A DNA stretch of 64,000 bases from Anaeramoeba flamelloides. Lineage: Eukaryota; Metamonada; Anaeramoebidae. Below, piece by piece: positions 9,301-20,400 of this stretch. Position numbers and translations under genes: made by a program. How positions within the stretch are numbered: the first letter of the stretch is position 1; each line of letters begins with the position of its first letter. The notes under the pieces were generated by a model. It was not told the DNA's origin and did not search any database. It was given only the letters and a program-made list of their open reading frames with translations. The stretch spans positions 9,052,001 through 9,116,000 of the forward strand of contig JANTQA010000029.1 of the NCBI GenBank assembly GCA_027625915.1. The letters run 5' to 3'.

Positions 9301-12300
9301 TTTTAATTTTTGAAATGAAAAGAAAATTAAAGAAATTTTCTTTACATTTCAAAAAGTAAAAAAAACCTAACAGCAGTTTTCTTGAGGTTTTCTATTTTAT
9401 TTCTGAAGTGTTCTAGGTTTTTTTTAATTTAGAAATAAACAGAAAATTTTAATAAATTTTCGGTTTATTTCAAAAAGTAAAAAAAACCTAACGAAAATCT
9501 ATTGATTTTCCAAATAAACAGAAAACTCAAGAAGACCTAACTACAAATAAGAGGAAAAACAAAACTCCTCCGTTAAATAATAAAAAAAAAAAAAATGAAA
9601 GTTTTAATGGAACGGTTATTAATCCTAAATTCAGATAAAAAAAAATTAGAAAACATTAATTGGAAATAAAAAAAAAAAAATATTTTTTTAAAAAATACCA
9701 AATAAAATTTTAGATATAAAATTCAATGCACTTAATTTTAGGGTAGCTTGGGTTGGGTTGGTGTATTAAAAATATTGGTATTTAATAAAGTAATTTTGAA
9801 TTTGCAACTACTTTTTAATTTATAATTTTAATTCTTTCTTTAAAAAATGATTTAAGAAAGTAGGTAATTTTTACTGATTTTTAAAATGTTTTTAATTGTG
9901 TTAACATTACTGAAAAAAGATTTTTTGAGTGCATGGGGATATTTAAACTTTGAAATCAAAATATCATCACCAGCTTTATTTGTGAAAAGAACCCAAAGTA
10001 AAACCAGAATTGAATCTGTCATTTTTCGATTTTTGGAACATTTTTTTCAATTAAATGTTTGGTTTTATTAAACTAGGTTTTTAATCAAGAAATGTGTTTA
10101 TCAAGTGAATGCTTGAAATGAAACATAGAATAAGCCAAATAAATAAGACCTGAGAATGTGTGTTTTTTAAACAAATGTTTTCTTTTTTGAAGACAAAACA
10201 AGAAAGATCATTTTTCCTAATAAACTTGTTGAAATCAAGAATTAATACAATTCAAATCAACAAAAGCCTATTTCCGAAGATTTGTTTGATCTTTATCTTC
10301 TTAGTTTGTGTGAATCCAAAAAAATTAATTATCCTTGAATTTCCCGCCCCATCACTATTTATTATTATTTTACGAAAACCTTTTTTTTTCAAACCTTTTT
10401 TCAAAATTCTAATTTTCAAATATTTTAATCAAAACTAGCCAAAACAAAGTATACTATTTCAAAGATTAAAGTAAAAGGTATTGAATAACTGAAATCAAAA
10501 AAAAACAACTACAAAAGATTCCAACTCAAAAGAAAAAGAAAATTGGTGAAAAATATTTCAATCAACATTCATAATTATTTTGGTTTTTACAAATTTGATG
10601 AAAAATAAATAATTATAAAATCAAACCAATACATCTAATTGATCTATTATTTCTAAAGAAGAGATTTAAAAAAAATATCCATATTTTTTGAAACAAAATC
10701 TAGAATTAGATGGATTTGATCAAAAAAGGAATTTTTAAATTCATTTTGGAAAAGTCTTTCAAAATAAAAAGTAATTAGTTTCTCCAACATTTTCCCATAA
10801 ACAAAATTATTTTAATGAAGAATTAAAAACAAAACCAAATAAAGAATAAATAATTCTGTCAAATGTTATAGATAAGATCAAGAAATAAATAATTTGTATT
10901 TATTTTTTCTTGATCAATTTTTTGATTCTTTGGATTTCCATTTTTTAATTGGTATGTAAATATATTATACTTGGATATCTTCCACTTCTCTTTTTATTTA
11001 AACATTATATATAAACTCCATTACAAAAATTGTGACTAACCTAAAAATAATAAATTGAAAAAAAAAAAAATTATCAGCAGTTATTGATTTTTTTTTTTCA
11101 AAATATCACATATATTTTTTTGAGGGGCAGTTTATCGCTTCGAAAAAAAATGTATGCTGATCTTTTGAAAAAAAAAATATCAATAACTATTGTTATTTTT
11201 TGATAGAAATTAGAAAAAAGAAAAAGAAATTTAAAAAAAAAACTTTTCATTTCTTTTTTTATTTTTTTAGTGTTTGTGATCGTTATCCAAAATTTTTAAC
11301 CAAAAAAGTATAATTATTTCAAGTTTTAAAAATTACATGGTTGTTTCTACATGTCAAAATAAAGGGTTTAAAAATGCTATCAATTTTTTATTTATTATTC
11401 GATCTGATATTTTGGGATAGAAGAATTTTCAAGTTTTTTCATTCCAAATTAAGTTCCTCAAAATGGTTCCAATTCACCAATTCTAAATGATCGTTTCTAT
11501 ATTTTCATTTAAAATTTATCTCTTAAAATTTTTGATAAATGTTGCTATTTTTTTCTTCCTCCTAAAAACCAATGCTTGTTCCAATGTAAGACACTTTAGG
11601 AATAATTATCGCATATATTCAGTGATGTTGATCTGAAAAATATAGCAACATTTTTCATATTTTTTCCCAAAAATTCACTTGAAGAAAATAACTTTTATAT
11701 TCAAGAACAACTAATTATTAATAATTCTCTTTGTGACTTTATTTTTAAAATATCAGGTTTTTATCTGTTTACACAATTATTAAAACCTCAAAAAAAAAAA
11801 AGTGAATCACAATTTTTGAAATGGGAATTAGATTTGAATTAAAAATTTAACTTTTTTGGAGATCAAGAAAAGTACACAAATAGGGCCTCAATATCGAAAA
11901 GGAGATCTAAATTCTTTTTGTTGGTTTGATTGATAATAATATAATGGCTTATTCTTTAAAGTTAATTCTTTTCTGGTTTGAATTGAAATTACTTTTCATT
12001 TTCATATTATCTTAAGGTTTGCAATGAAGAAACTTTTTACATCTTTTTTTGGCACCAGTCATCTAATTTTGTTTTTTTTTTGTAATCATCTTGATCAAAT
12101 GCATGATAGGTTTTTTTTTTAACATACACACTTTTCTTGTTCATTATATTATTTACAAAAATCTTCTTATAAAAATAAACACCACGCATTCAAATCACCA
12201 TTATTAAATTTTAATTCATAATTTCTCATAATTAATTAATAATTAATCTATTATATAATCAATAGTTGCTTATGGTTAAAGATAAAGAAAGATTCCCAAT

Positions 12301-12523
12301 GGTAATAATTGGCAATAAATGTGATTTGAATGGGGAACGTGAAGTGGAAAAATCAGAGGCCACCGAATTTTGTGAAAGTATTAATGTTCCATTTTTTGAA
12401 ACATCTGCATTAAAAAATATTAATATTGAAGATGCTTTTCAAGAATTGGTTCGATTTATTAGAAAGGAAAGGGAATCTGAAATTTCAAAAAAAAAGAAAG
12501 ACAAAAAATGTATTTTAATGTAA
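6347..12523 (+). CDS. Ras-family small GTPase, 185 aa, three exons
   Basis: Membrane-anchored GDP/GTP switch. Exons are 6347-6441, 6663-6867 and 12266-12523; all junctions are GT...AG and in phase (2, then 0). The joined protein has P-loop GSGAVGKS (11-18), effector loop YDPTIEDTY (33-41), DTAGQEE with the catalytic Gln62 (58-64), NKCDL (117-121) and ETSAL (145-149). It ends in a lysine-rich stretch and CAAX box CILM (182-185), which predicts farnesylation plus a K-Ras4B-like polybasic anchor. Ras Gly12 is conserved as Gly13, but Gly13 is Ala14. Intron 1 is 221 bp; intron 2 is 5398 bp and full of repeats. Ras rather than Rap is favoured by Gln62. The start is the first ATG before the core fold. 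Family assignment is firm; downstream effector unknown. Confidence 0.95.
6442..6662 (+). other. Ras intron 1 with a (CAAA)n tract before the acceptor
   Basis: GTATTT...AAAAAG intron, 221 bp. About seven CAAA units followed by a poly-A run end directly at the AG. A similar (CAAA)n tract lies in the VDAC intron. Confidence 0.85.
7228..8140. mobile_element. Tandem array of four element C copies
   Basis: Four units of about 170-235 bp (7228-7462, 7494-7714, 7712-7940, 7980-8140). Each is bounded by an inverted repeat: a left arm like AATGGAACAAAATTTTCATT...CTTTCC and a right arm like TTTTTTTGGAAAGCTGAATG. Single copies occur at 12969-13194, 23841-24074 and 47374-47582. No coding capacity. The head-to-tail clustering is unusual for MITEs. 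Confidence 0.7.
8380..9165 (+). pseudogene. Non-LTR (LINE) reverse transcriptase remnant
   Basis: A frame open from about 8386 to 8679 carries LSPLSPLFFGFISYFL, matching the SPLLF motif of RT palm block B, followed about 25 residues later by MFADDLILL, the FADD catalytic motif of block C. After frameshifts, another frame (about 8795-9015) reads LSGLEIFDLTQKDF and IHPHSPRLIYKIEAKIDSAR, which resembles the post-RT 'thumb/connection' region of LINE ORF2 proteins. Several stops and frameshifts make it non-functional. It lies sense to Ras inside intron 2. A related C-terminal part is at 42165-42720. Confidence 0.8.
9294..9489. repeat. Twin 75-bp hairpins
   Basis: Two consecutive palindromes (9294-9368 and 9415-9489), each starting AGGTTTTTTTTAATTT and ending with the complementary AAAAAAAACCT. 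Both centres hold AGAAAATT...AATTTTC. They look like two copies of one small foldback unit. Confidence 0.65.
9886..10985. repeat. Dispersed repeat R5, Ras-intron copy
   Basis: Aligns by eye with 40255-40920 and continues with 42075-42150 and 42725-43045 in the Rab11 intron. Both copies end with the same string TTTTTTAATTGGTATG/TTTAAATATATTATACTTGG. ORFs of 61 and 92 codons inside lack motifs and are not conserved between copies. Confidence 0.7.
11850..12030. repeat. Dispersed repeat R2, partial copy in the Ras intron
   Basis: Shares GGAGATCTAAATT...TTGTTGGTTTGATTG and the following ATAATATAATGGNTTATTCTTT block with 24290-24460, 39770-39930 and 43560-43690. Confidence 0.7.
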
Positions 12524-12968
12524 AAAAAAAATTTTTTTTATAAAATATATTCCCAAAATGATTTTTTAGTTTGATTTTTCTTTTTTTCTTTTTCATATCA
12601 GAGGTAATCATCAATATCTGTAGTTTAATAACAAATCGATAACTTAATTCAGAAATCATCTTTCCACAATATGGGGTTTATCACCAATTTTTTTTTTTTA
12701 CGGAAAATATTAAATATTTCAGATAATATTAAAAAATCATTTTAATCCTTCAAATTTATAATAATCAAAAAATAAATTGTAAAAAAAGGAGAAAAATTTT
12801 ATTTTGAATTTACCCTGAAAAAAAAAAAAAAATTCAAAATGGATAAATCAGTTCTTGATTATTTATATTGTTTTAAACTAAAAAAAAAAAAAAAAAATTT
12901 GACTGATTTTTTAAAAGTTGGTGAAAATATTTCTTTCATAATGTTAAATTTATTAAAGAACTTTTAAT
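12524..12968. other. 3' flank of the Ras gene
   Basis: Homopolymer-rich AT sequence. No ORF, element or terminator motif could be recognised. Confidence 0.3.
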
Positions 12969-13194
12969 TACTGTGAATTGTAAAATAAAGAGATCAAAAT
13001 TTTCATTCAGCTTTCCTAAAAAAAAGCTCCGTTCTGAATGAGAATACAATCATCAAAGAACCCAATTCTAAATTGGTTTTAATAATTTAAAGCTATTTAT
13101 GGAATTAAAAATTGAAATGTTACTTGATTTTTAAAATCTTTTTTTTTGGAAAGCTGAATGAAAATTTTGTTCAATTTATTTTGCAACAAATAGT
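12969..13194. mobile_element. Element C, single copy
   Basis: Left arm ACTGTGAATTGTAAAATAAA and right arm ending TTTTGCAACAAATAGT enclose a 226-bp unit with inverted CATTCAGCTTTCC / GGAAAGCTGAATG blocks. Confidence 0.75.
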
Positions 13195-13961
13195 AGTGTA
13201 AAAAATACAAACTAATAAAAACCGACAGAACCCCCAATAATCTCATTTTTTCACTAAAAAAATATATTACAAAATTTCCCTTATATTGTTTTTTTTTTTA
13301 TTATTATTATTGAAGAAGTGTAAATTATTATCTATATGTACTTTTACTTAAATTTCCTTAAAATTTAATCGTGAAACCTATGATTTTACAATTATTAGTT
13401 AATGAAAATAAAAGTCTCAAACTGACTTGGTTTAAAAATAATTTCTGAAAGGTTAATCTCTTTTAATTTTTTTTAAAAAATTAATCTATAATTTATAAAG
13501 GAAGGGCATACTAAAATAAAATTATCAATATTTTCATTAATTTCTTTATGTAAACTCTTTTTCAAATAAAATGGCAGAGAAAATTTTCAAGAATTATTCA
13601 TAATTGAATCAAATAAATTGTAGTATCATTCTAAAATATAAAAAACACTTTAAAACATAAAAAAAAAACACTCAACTGGATCATTTAAAACTCATTAAAA
13701 CAAAACAATAAAAATTAAAAATCAATATTTTACAAATTGCTGTTGCTCTTTTATTTGAAATGAGAAATCTCGTTTTGTAAATTGTAAAGAAAAAAAATTA
13801 TAAAATCAATAAAAACCGGTGAACAAGGTGAATTGAGAAAAAAGTTCTTTTCATTTTATCAATAACTCTTTAAACCTCAAACTTTTCTTCTTTAAACTCT
13901 CATTTTCAATTGAAAAAGCTGCAATTCATCTGGATATTTTGTTGGAATTGTTTTTTTTTCT
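13195..13961. other. Non-coding AT-rich stretch
   Basis: I see no ORF with protein-like composition and no repeat shared with the rest of the window. Confidence 0.3.
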
Positions 13962-14135
13962 TTATTTTCTTTTTTCTTTGTTCCATATATCGATCCAATA
14001 ATGGTGTTTCTTAATTCCTATATCTAGCCCATTCGAAACCAAACTTAAAATGTTTCCATTTTTATACTGGCAGATTATTTCCAACTTGTTTTCTTCTTTT
14101 CTTGTTATTTCATTGTCCAACTGTTCAATATCCAT
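13962..14135 (-). CDS. Small protein of unknown family, 57 aa (or a last exon)
   Basis: ATG to TAA, 57 codons, with varied composition (MDIEQLDNEITRKEENKLEI, then IICQYKNGNILSLVSNGLDI and KHHYWIDIWNKEKRK). The surrounding DNA is much more AT-rich, which supports real coding sequence. The hydrophobic/aromatic ending suggests a folded alpha/beta fragment rather than a complete domain, so it may be the last exon of a larger gene. An exon upstream near 14200-14240 could not be linked. It lies 321 bp downstream of the formin stop on the same strand. I do not recognise the family. Confidence 0.4.
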   Translation of the reverse strand: MDIEQLDNEITRKEENKLEIICQYKNGNILSLVSNGLDIGIKKHHYWIDIWNKEKRK

Positions 14136-14456
14136 AAATAAAAAAAAATGAAAAAATGAATAATCAAAATGAAAATCACCAAGTTGTAATTATCTTATTA
14201 ACAATCAAATTCAATAGTATTGATGATTTGAGAGGTGTGCGCTTTTGTTTGAAAAAGAGTTTAGTTTAAAATATTATAGCAACATAATAAAAAAAAAAAA
14301 AATGTTTTTTTGATTTTTTTATTTAATTTCAAAACCAACTTTATTTCAAAAATTATCACTTCCAATTAAATTTAAAATTTTAACATTTGTTACTTTTGTT
14401 GTAATTTTTAGAAAATAATAAAAATAAAATAAAAAAAATCTTCTGGGATCTAGCTA

Positions 14457-17400
14457 TTAATTGTCTTCACTTGAAAATAAATAGATCCCCGATATACTAT
14501 CATCTTCGTCGTCATCGTCAAGTGTATATTTACTTGAAATTTGGCTATTTTCTGTTTTTTTTTTAGTTTTTATTAACACTCTTTTATTGCTTATATCTGT
14601 TATTTCACCATCTTGAAGCAATTGGAAAATTTTACCGTTAGCTAATTGTGAGTTAATTAATTCTAAAACGTTATCGTCTTCGTTAAGACCCGCGTTGCTG
14701 TCCATCTTTTTAACTCTGTTTCTTTTTTTCAAACGTGCATTAATTTTTTTTTGCTTTTCTTCTTCTTCCTTTTCTTTATTGTAGAGTTGTAATGTTTTAT
14801 CGAAATCATTTATAAATTCACAAATGTTATCAAAAAAGTTTATGGGCTCAGGGTCGGTTAATTGCACGCCAAAGAAATCTAGCATATCTGTGAAGGTCTG
14901 TTGGCCGCTATTAACCAATTTTCTTAACTTCACTATACTTTCGCTGGCGTCTACACACCAACGTAACATTTTCTGTCTATACAGGTCTCTGGAATCTTTA
15001 ATTTTTTTGAATTCTGCCAGGCTTTTGGACAATTTCTGGATTTTGGAAAAATTTGTTTCCAATTCCTTTTCTAAATGCAGGAGCGAGACTGCCTTCGAAT
15101 TTTGGAAAACTTCGTAATATTTCGAAATTGATAGCGCCTCTGGGTAAACATTTTCAAGTTGGATGATTAAAAATTTCATCATTGAAATGGTGTTATCCTG
15201 TGGCGATTTAATGTTTGACAAGAATTTCAAAATTTGGAATTGGAACCCAATGGCCTTACCCTTATTGGTGTTTTCATTTAAAACATTACCAAATTTCAAA
15301 ATCAAGCCGAAAATGATTTTGAATTTCTTCTCCCTTTGCAATAAATTGCACGCCTGCTTCAATTTGCTGATTTCGGAAATAATAATATCTTCAACAAATT
15401 TAAACTCTATTGAAAATTTCCAATGAGTAATTCTTTCTCGAAGCTTTGGAATTTTGATTAATTCCAAATATAATAATTCAGGGAAGATCAATTCAGATTT
15501 GTCACCTTGGTAATTAGTTAAGTTATAAATATCAGCATCGCTGGGTAATAATTTGTCAAATATCAAAATGTTTTCTTCTCGGAAGAAAGTTGTATCTAAT
15601 TTTAAAATGGCATCAACAACTTCCTTTGGCTGTGGCTTAAGCTTATTAAAGAATATTGAAATGTTATTTGCTTTCTTGTGTTCAATAAGTAATTGTCTGT
15701 TTGCTTTTGCCTTTCGACTTTTCTCCTGTTTGCTCGGTTGGGCTCTTTTTTTTCTTTGAAATAATTTTTTTAATTCTCCTTCGTTATAATCCAAATTAAA
15801 TTCGTCATTTAAATCTTTCCAAAATTGCGATAGATTTTCATTTTTACTTGAATTGCCCTTTTTAATAGGATCCCAGTGGATTTTTACATATCTTGGCCCT
15901 TTAAAATTTCTTTTTTTTTTCGTAAAATCAGGCATCATTAAATTGGGCGCGGGTGGTGTGTTACTATTACCAAAAGATGGTGGTGGTGGAACATTAGTAT
16001 TTTCAAAATTTGCTGTTATTTTTGATTCTTGTTCTCCTTCTTTTTCTTTTTCTTTTTCTTGATGTTTGTCTTTTTGTTTTTCTCGGTGTTTTTCTTTTGA
16101 TCTTTCTCGATGTTTTTCTTTTGCTTTTTCTTGATGTTTTTCTTTCGCTTTTTCTCGGTGTTTTTCTTTTGCCCTTTCTCGATGTTTTTCTTTTGCTCTT
16201 TCTCGGTGTTTTTCTTTTGATCTTTCTCGATGTTTTTCTTTTTGTTTTTCTCGATGTTTTTCTTTTTCTTTTGTTTCTTGATTTGAAAATGTTTCACCAT
16301 CTTCTTCCCATTCATCAGAATCAAATAATAAATCATTACTAATGCTTTTCATTATGTCTTCTTTGTTTTTTTGATCTTTTTTTTGATCTTTTTTTTGATC
16401 TTTTTTTTGATCTTTTTTTTGATCTTTTTTTTGATGTTTTTCTTTTTCTTTTTCTTTCTGATTGCCTTCTCCTTTCCCCTTTCCTTTCCCCTTTGCCCCA
16501 CTTCTCTCGTTATGCTTTGAAGATTTACTAGTTGGTTTTGATTTTGATTTTGGTGTCAATTTAGTCGAGGCGGATTTTGAAGATTTTGAGTTTCTTGAAG
16601 ATTTGGATTTTTTATTCTTTTTTGGTGATGTTGGCAAAAAGGAAGAAAGATCAAATTTTTTGCCCGATTGTAATTTATTTTTACGAAAGTTTAAAGTCCT
16701 AAAATCATGAATACGCATTCGCTTTTTTTGATCAAAATTTTGAGGTTCCTTTCGAGTAAATTGATTAATTACATTTTTAAAGGAAAAGGCATTTGCTCTA
16801 TTATCATATCCATATCGAATTACATCAATTAACCCTTGGAAAACATTTTCCCAATTATAATCTGTCTTGTGAAGCAACTTGATAAATTGTTGTATCAATT
16901 CTGATGACAATAATTGTTGCTGTTCAGTATTACACTTGGAAATTATCTGCTCAAATCCTTTTATAGAAAAAACATCATACTTATCAGTTCCATAAGCAAT
17001 TAATAATTTTTCATTATCTTTTGCTTTTTGCTTTTTATAAATATTAATTTGGGTTTTCAAATCTTCTTCAACTTCTTTTTCAATTTTTTTCAAATACTTT
17101 TCAAACCCTAATGAGATTAATTCAAATCTGGTAGATACCCTAATAGCAATATCAGGGGCTGAACAAAAGGTATTTATTAGATACATGCATTTGGTTTTAA
17201 TATCATAGTCCTCTGAGTGGTATAATAGATTTGTGATTATTGAAAAATTGACAAAATTTTGAGAAGCGTGTAATTTTTTTAACGACTTTCTAACTACACG
17301 CGCTTGGTTTCTGATGAAATTTAACGGATTGATAATGTTTAATGCTGTTTTGATCACTTTTTCATCCTTACTAAGTAAAGATTTTGTAATAATGAAAATC

Positions 17401-20400
17401 GAATTCTTTTCTCTTAAAAAATATTTTAATCCATCCTTTTTAATTTTTATTTTTATTTTTGTTTATTTTTTTTTTTTTATTTTTATTTTTTGGTTTATAT
17501 TTTTGTTTTTTTTTTTATTTTTTTTTGGTTTGATTTTTGTTTTAATTTTAATTTTTATTTTTATTTTTATTTGGTATTTGGTATTTGGTATTTGGTGTTT
17601 AATACATAAAAGTATTTGAAATTTTATTTTTTTTTATAATATGTTTAAAATCATTAGTTGGGAAATTAAATTTAATTTAGTTCTCTGTTATAAAGATAAT
17701 CTTCAAAATTCAATTACTGATCATTTTTTTTCGACAAAATCCATTTCATCAATTATTTAATTTTCACATTCTTCATTTTTATCATAAACAATTCAATAAT
17801 TTGTAGATAATTAAATAGATATTACTAAAATTCTTGTAACTCATTATATATATATATAAATATATAAACTTTGTTTCTGTCAAAATGGGTGCCCAAAAAA
17901 AAATTCCAAATATCAATTATTTTTTATATTATTAACCTTTGAAGAATAAATAAGAAATAAGCAGAACAATACACATTTGAGAATAGTTGATATACGGTCT
18001 GATGTTAAACTAATCAATCAATAGATTTTCTTTTAAATTGAAAAACTAAAATTCTTTGGTGAACTATTGAAAAAAACAAAAAATGTTCATTTTGATCTTC
18101 AATTGAAGATCCAAATAAAATTCAATAGTATTCAATATGATTTTTCTAAAATCATTTTACATTGTTTCAATAAGATTGGAATAACATCTTTTTACCAAGT
18201 AACTATAGATTTTATAATAAAAACAAAATTGCAAAATAATTATGTATCAATTATATTGAAAAAAGAAAATCAAAAATGTCCAAAAATGATTTCAATTTTA
18301 AATTTCCAAAATAAATTTTTTTCTTCTAATATCCCTTCAAATCCTTTAAACACATGTAATTAGCCTACTGCAATGAGTTCCCTTTGACTGGGAAATAGTT
18401 TATGTCTATATATACTTTTTCTTTATAGTGGTTGCTGAGTTGCAATCAGAAATTAAAGAGATTACACTACCATGAAAAAATAAAATCTGAAAATTAATTT
18501 TAACAAAAACAACAGATTGGATTTCAGTTCTACATCTTTTACAAATTATTTTTTCAAAGTTATGATAATTTTATGTAATTAAGAAAAGATAAATACTGAA
18601 CCCATTAAGATTCGAATACCCCCTTTTTCAAAATTACCGACTTTTGAAAAAAACACCTATTTTGGGGTATTTTTTTATTGAAATTAGTTACAACGAATGA
18701 ACATTATATTGAACATTGAGAAAGAAAAAAGAATAAATGTTTTAAACAATTTGCAGAAAAAAACTGGAATATATATAAAAACTCAGACATGGGAAAAAAT
18801 AAAATAAGAAAAAATATTCCAAAAACAGAAAAAAAATCATAATTTCAATTTAATTTAGTAATATCTTTTGAAAGAAATTTTTGATTTTATTTTACAATTG
18901 AAAAAATATCATTCTTTTTAGACTATTAAAAAAATAGATAAAATAATCTCTCCACAAAGCCAAATTAAAATTTTAAAAATTTTATAAAAAGAAAAAAATA
19001 TTAACTGAAAATTTTCCTTTGTTTTCAATTCCCATTAATATCTAATAAAGTGGTAAACCTAATTCAAAATTTTTATGTAGTAATAATTTTTATTATGTGA
19101 CTGTATTTCCGAAATACAAAATAATAAAAGGGGAAAATTTATTGCTTATTTACTATTTTTTAAAAAAAAATTGAAACAACAAAATTTTACGTTTTTGATA
19201 TTTTATATAAAGTTGATTCCAACTGGACTTCATTTCATTATTCAAGATTCATAAAGAATCTTGAATACCTTTACCACCACCCCCTAACAATAGTCTTTCT
19301 TGATCACAAAAAAAAGTCTTTTAAAAGTAAAAAATTTAGTACACAACAAAAAAATAAATTGTTTTCTAAATTTCTTCCTTTTAAAATTTTGATCAGTAAT
19401 TATTTTAATCAGACAAATTCCCACTTCGTCTTATGAGCAAGAAAATTCATTACTTGATTTTTTTTTTTGTTAAATACTAGATTTATCCCTAATTTTTTTT
19501 TCTACTTCAATCATTATCACCAACCTTTATTTTTTAACAGTTTTTTTCTTTAGAATCCTTTATTGTATTTTTCACAGCAAGAATAGCACAATCCATATAA
19601 ATAATTTCAAGGGTTTTTTAGACTTCCAGTCTGACAGTTCTGATCCTTTCAAGACTTCAGATTCAGATCCTATTTCAACATTTTTCGACTATTTGATGAA
19701 AGTTTCTAAAAGCCCAAAATAGGGGACAAAAAAATGATATCAAAAGTTAACCTTTTGATTTATTTGAAATTTTTGAAAGTTATCTCATTAAGAAAAATAT
19801 TTGTTGAACTTTCAACAACCTGAAACTGTTTTTATGTAAAGTGAAAAAGCCAAAAAGTGTTTTTTGAAGATAACATGTTTTTAAAAGTTTTACTTCTAAA
19901 AACTTTTATATTGAAAGTTAGTGAATTTTGATCTTTATATTACACTGTTACTTTTGAAACAATTTCAAAAAAACAAAAGAGGTGTTGTGAATTAAAAAAA
20001 AGTGACCACATTTTTTGTGCAATTTTTGTTGTGTATTTTAACAAATAACAAATATATCAAGTGATGTAGATCCGAAAAATTTAGCATCATTTTTGATATT
20101 TTTTTAAATATTTTTACTCTAGAGAAAAATAACATTAGTATTTCGGATGTTTCAAATATTCCTGAAAATAGCCGAAAATCGAAAATACTCGAAAATTTTT
20201 TAATCACTAAAAAACACTTTATGAATAGCGTCTAAAGAAACACTAGTGCCAATATACTCAGTTTAATGGTAAATTTGGAATTTTACTTTAGAAAAAATAT
20301 TTTTTTTTGAATTTTCTTCCTTCAACCCCTCTGAAGACTTATTTTTAAATTTTGAGTATATTTGAGTATTTGCTGGTATGTTAGGGTATTGGTATTGGTT

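Larger units (their letters stand above)
6868..12265 (+). other. Giant intron 2 of the Ras gene (5.4 kb, repeat-filled)
   Basis: Donor GTAAAC and acceptor ATAG join codon 100 to codon 101 (NEIRES|LLMVKDK), restoring the unbroken Ras fold. Inside are a tandem array of element C, a LINE reverse-transcriptase remnant, twin hairpins and R5/R2 dispersed repeats. Confidence 0.88.

Noticed and set aside
16010-16342. Leu/Phe-rich plus-strand ORF that looks like a membrane protein
   Set aside because: Antisense shadow of the formin Lys/Glu minisatellites.
17314-17619. Plus-strand ORF rich in Phe/Ile
   Set aside because: Produced by the T-rich tract at the formin intron acceptor; no start context or motif.
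18067-18363. 98-codon ORF
   Set aside because: Part of dispersed repeat R6; the copy at 30330-30700 has stops in this frame.
18600-18630. GATTCGAATACCCC, resembling a tRNA T-loop
   Set aside because: No acceptor stem, D-arm or anticodon arm can be folded around it.
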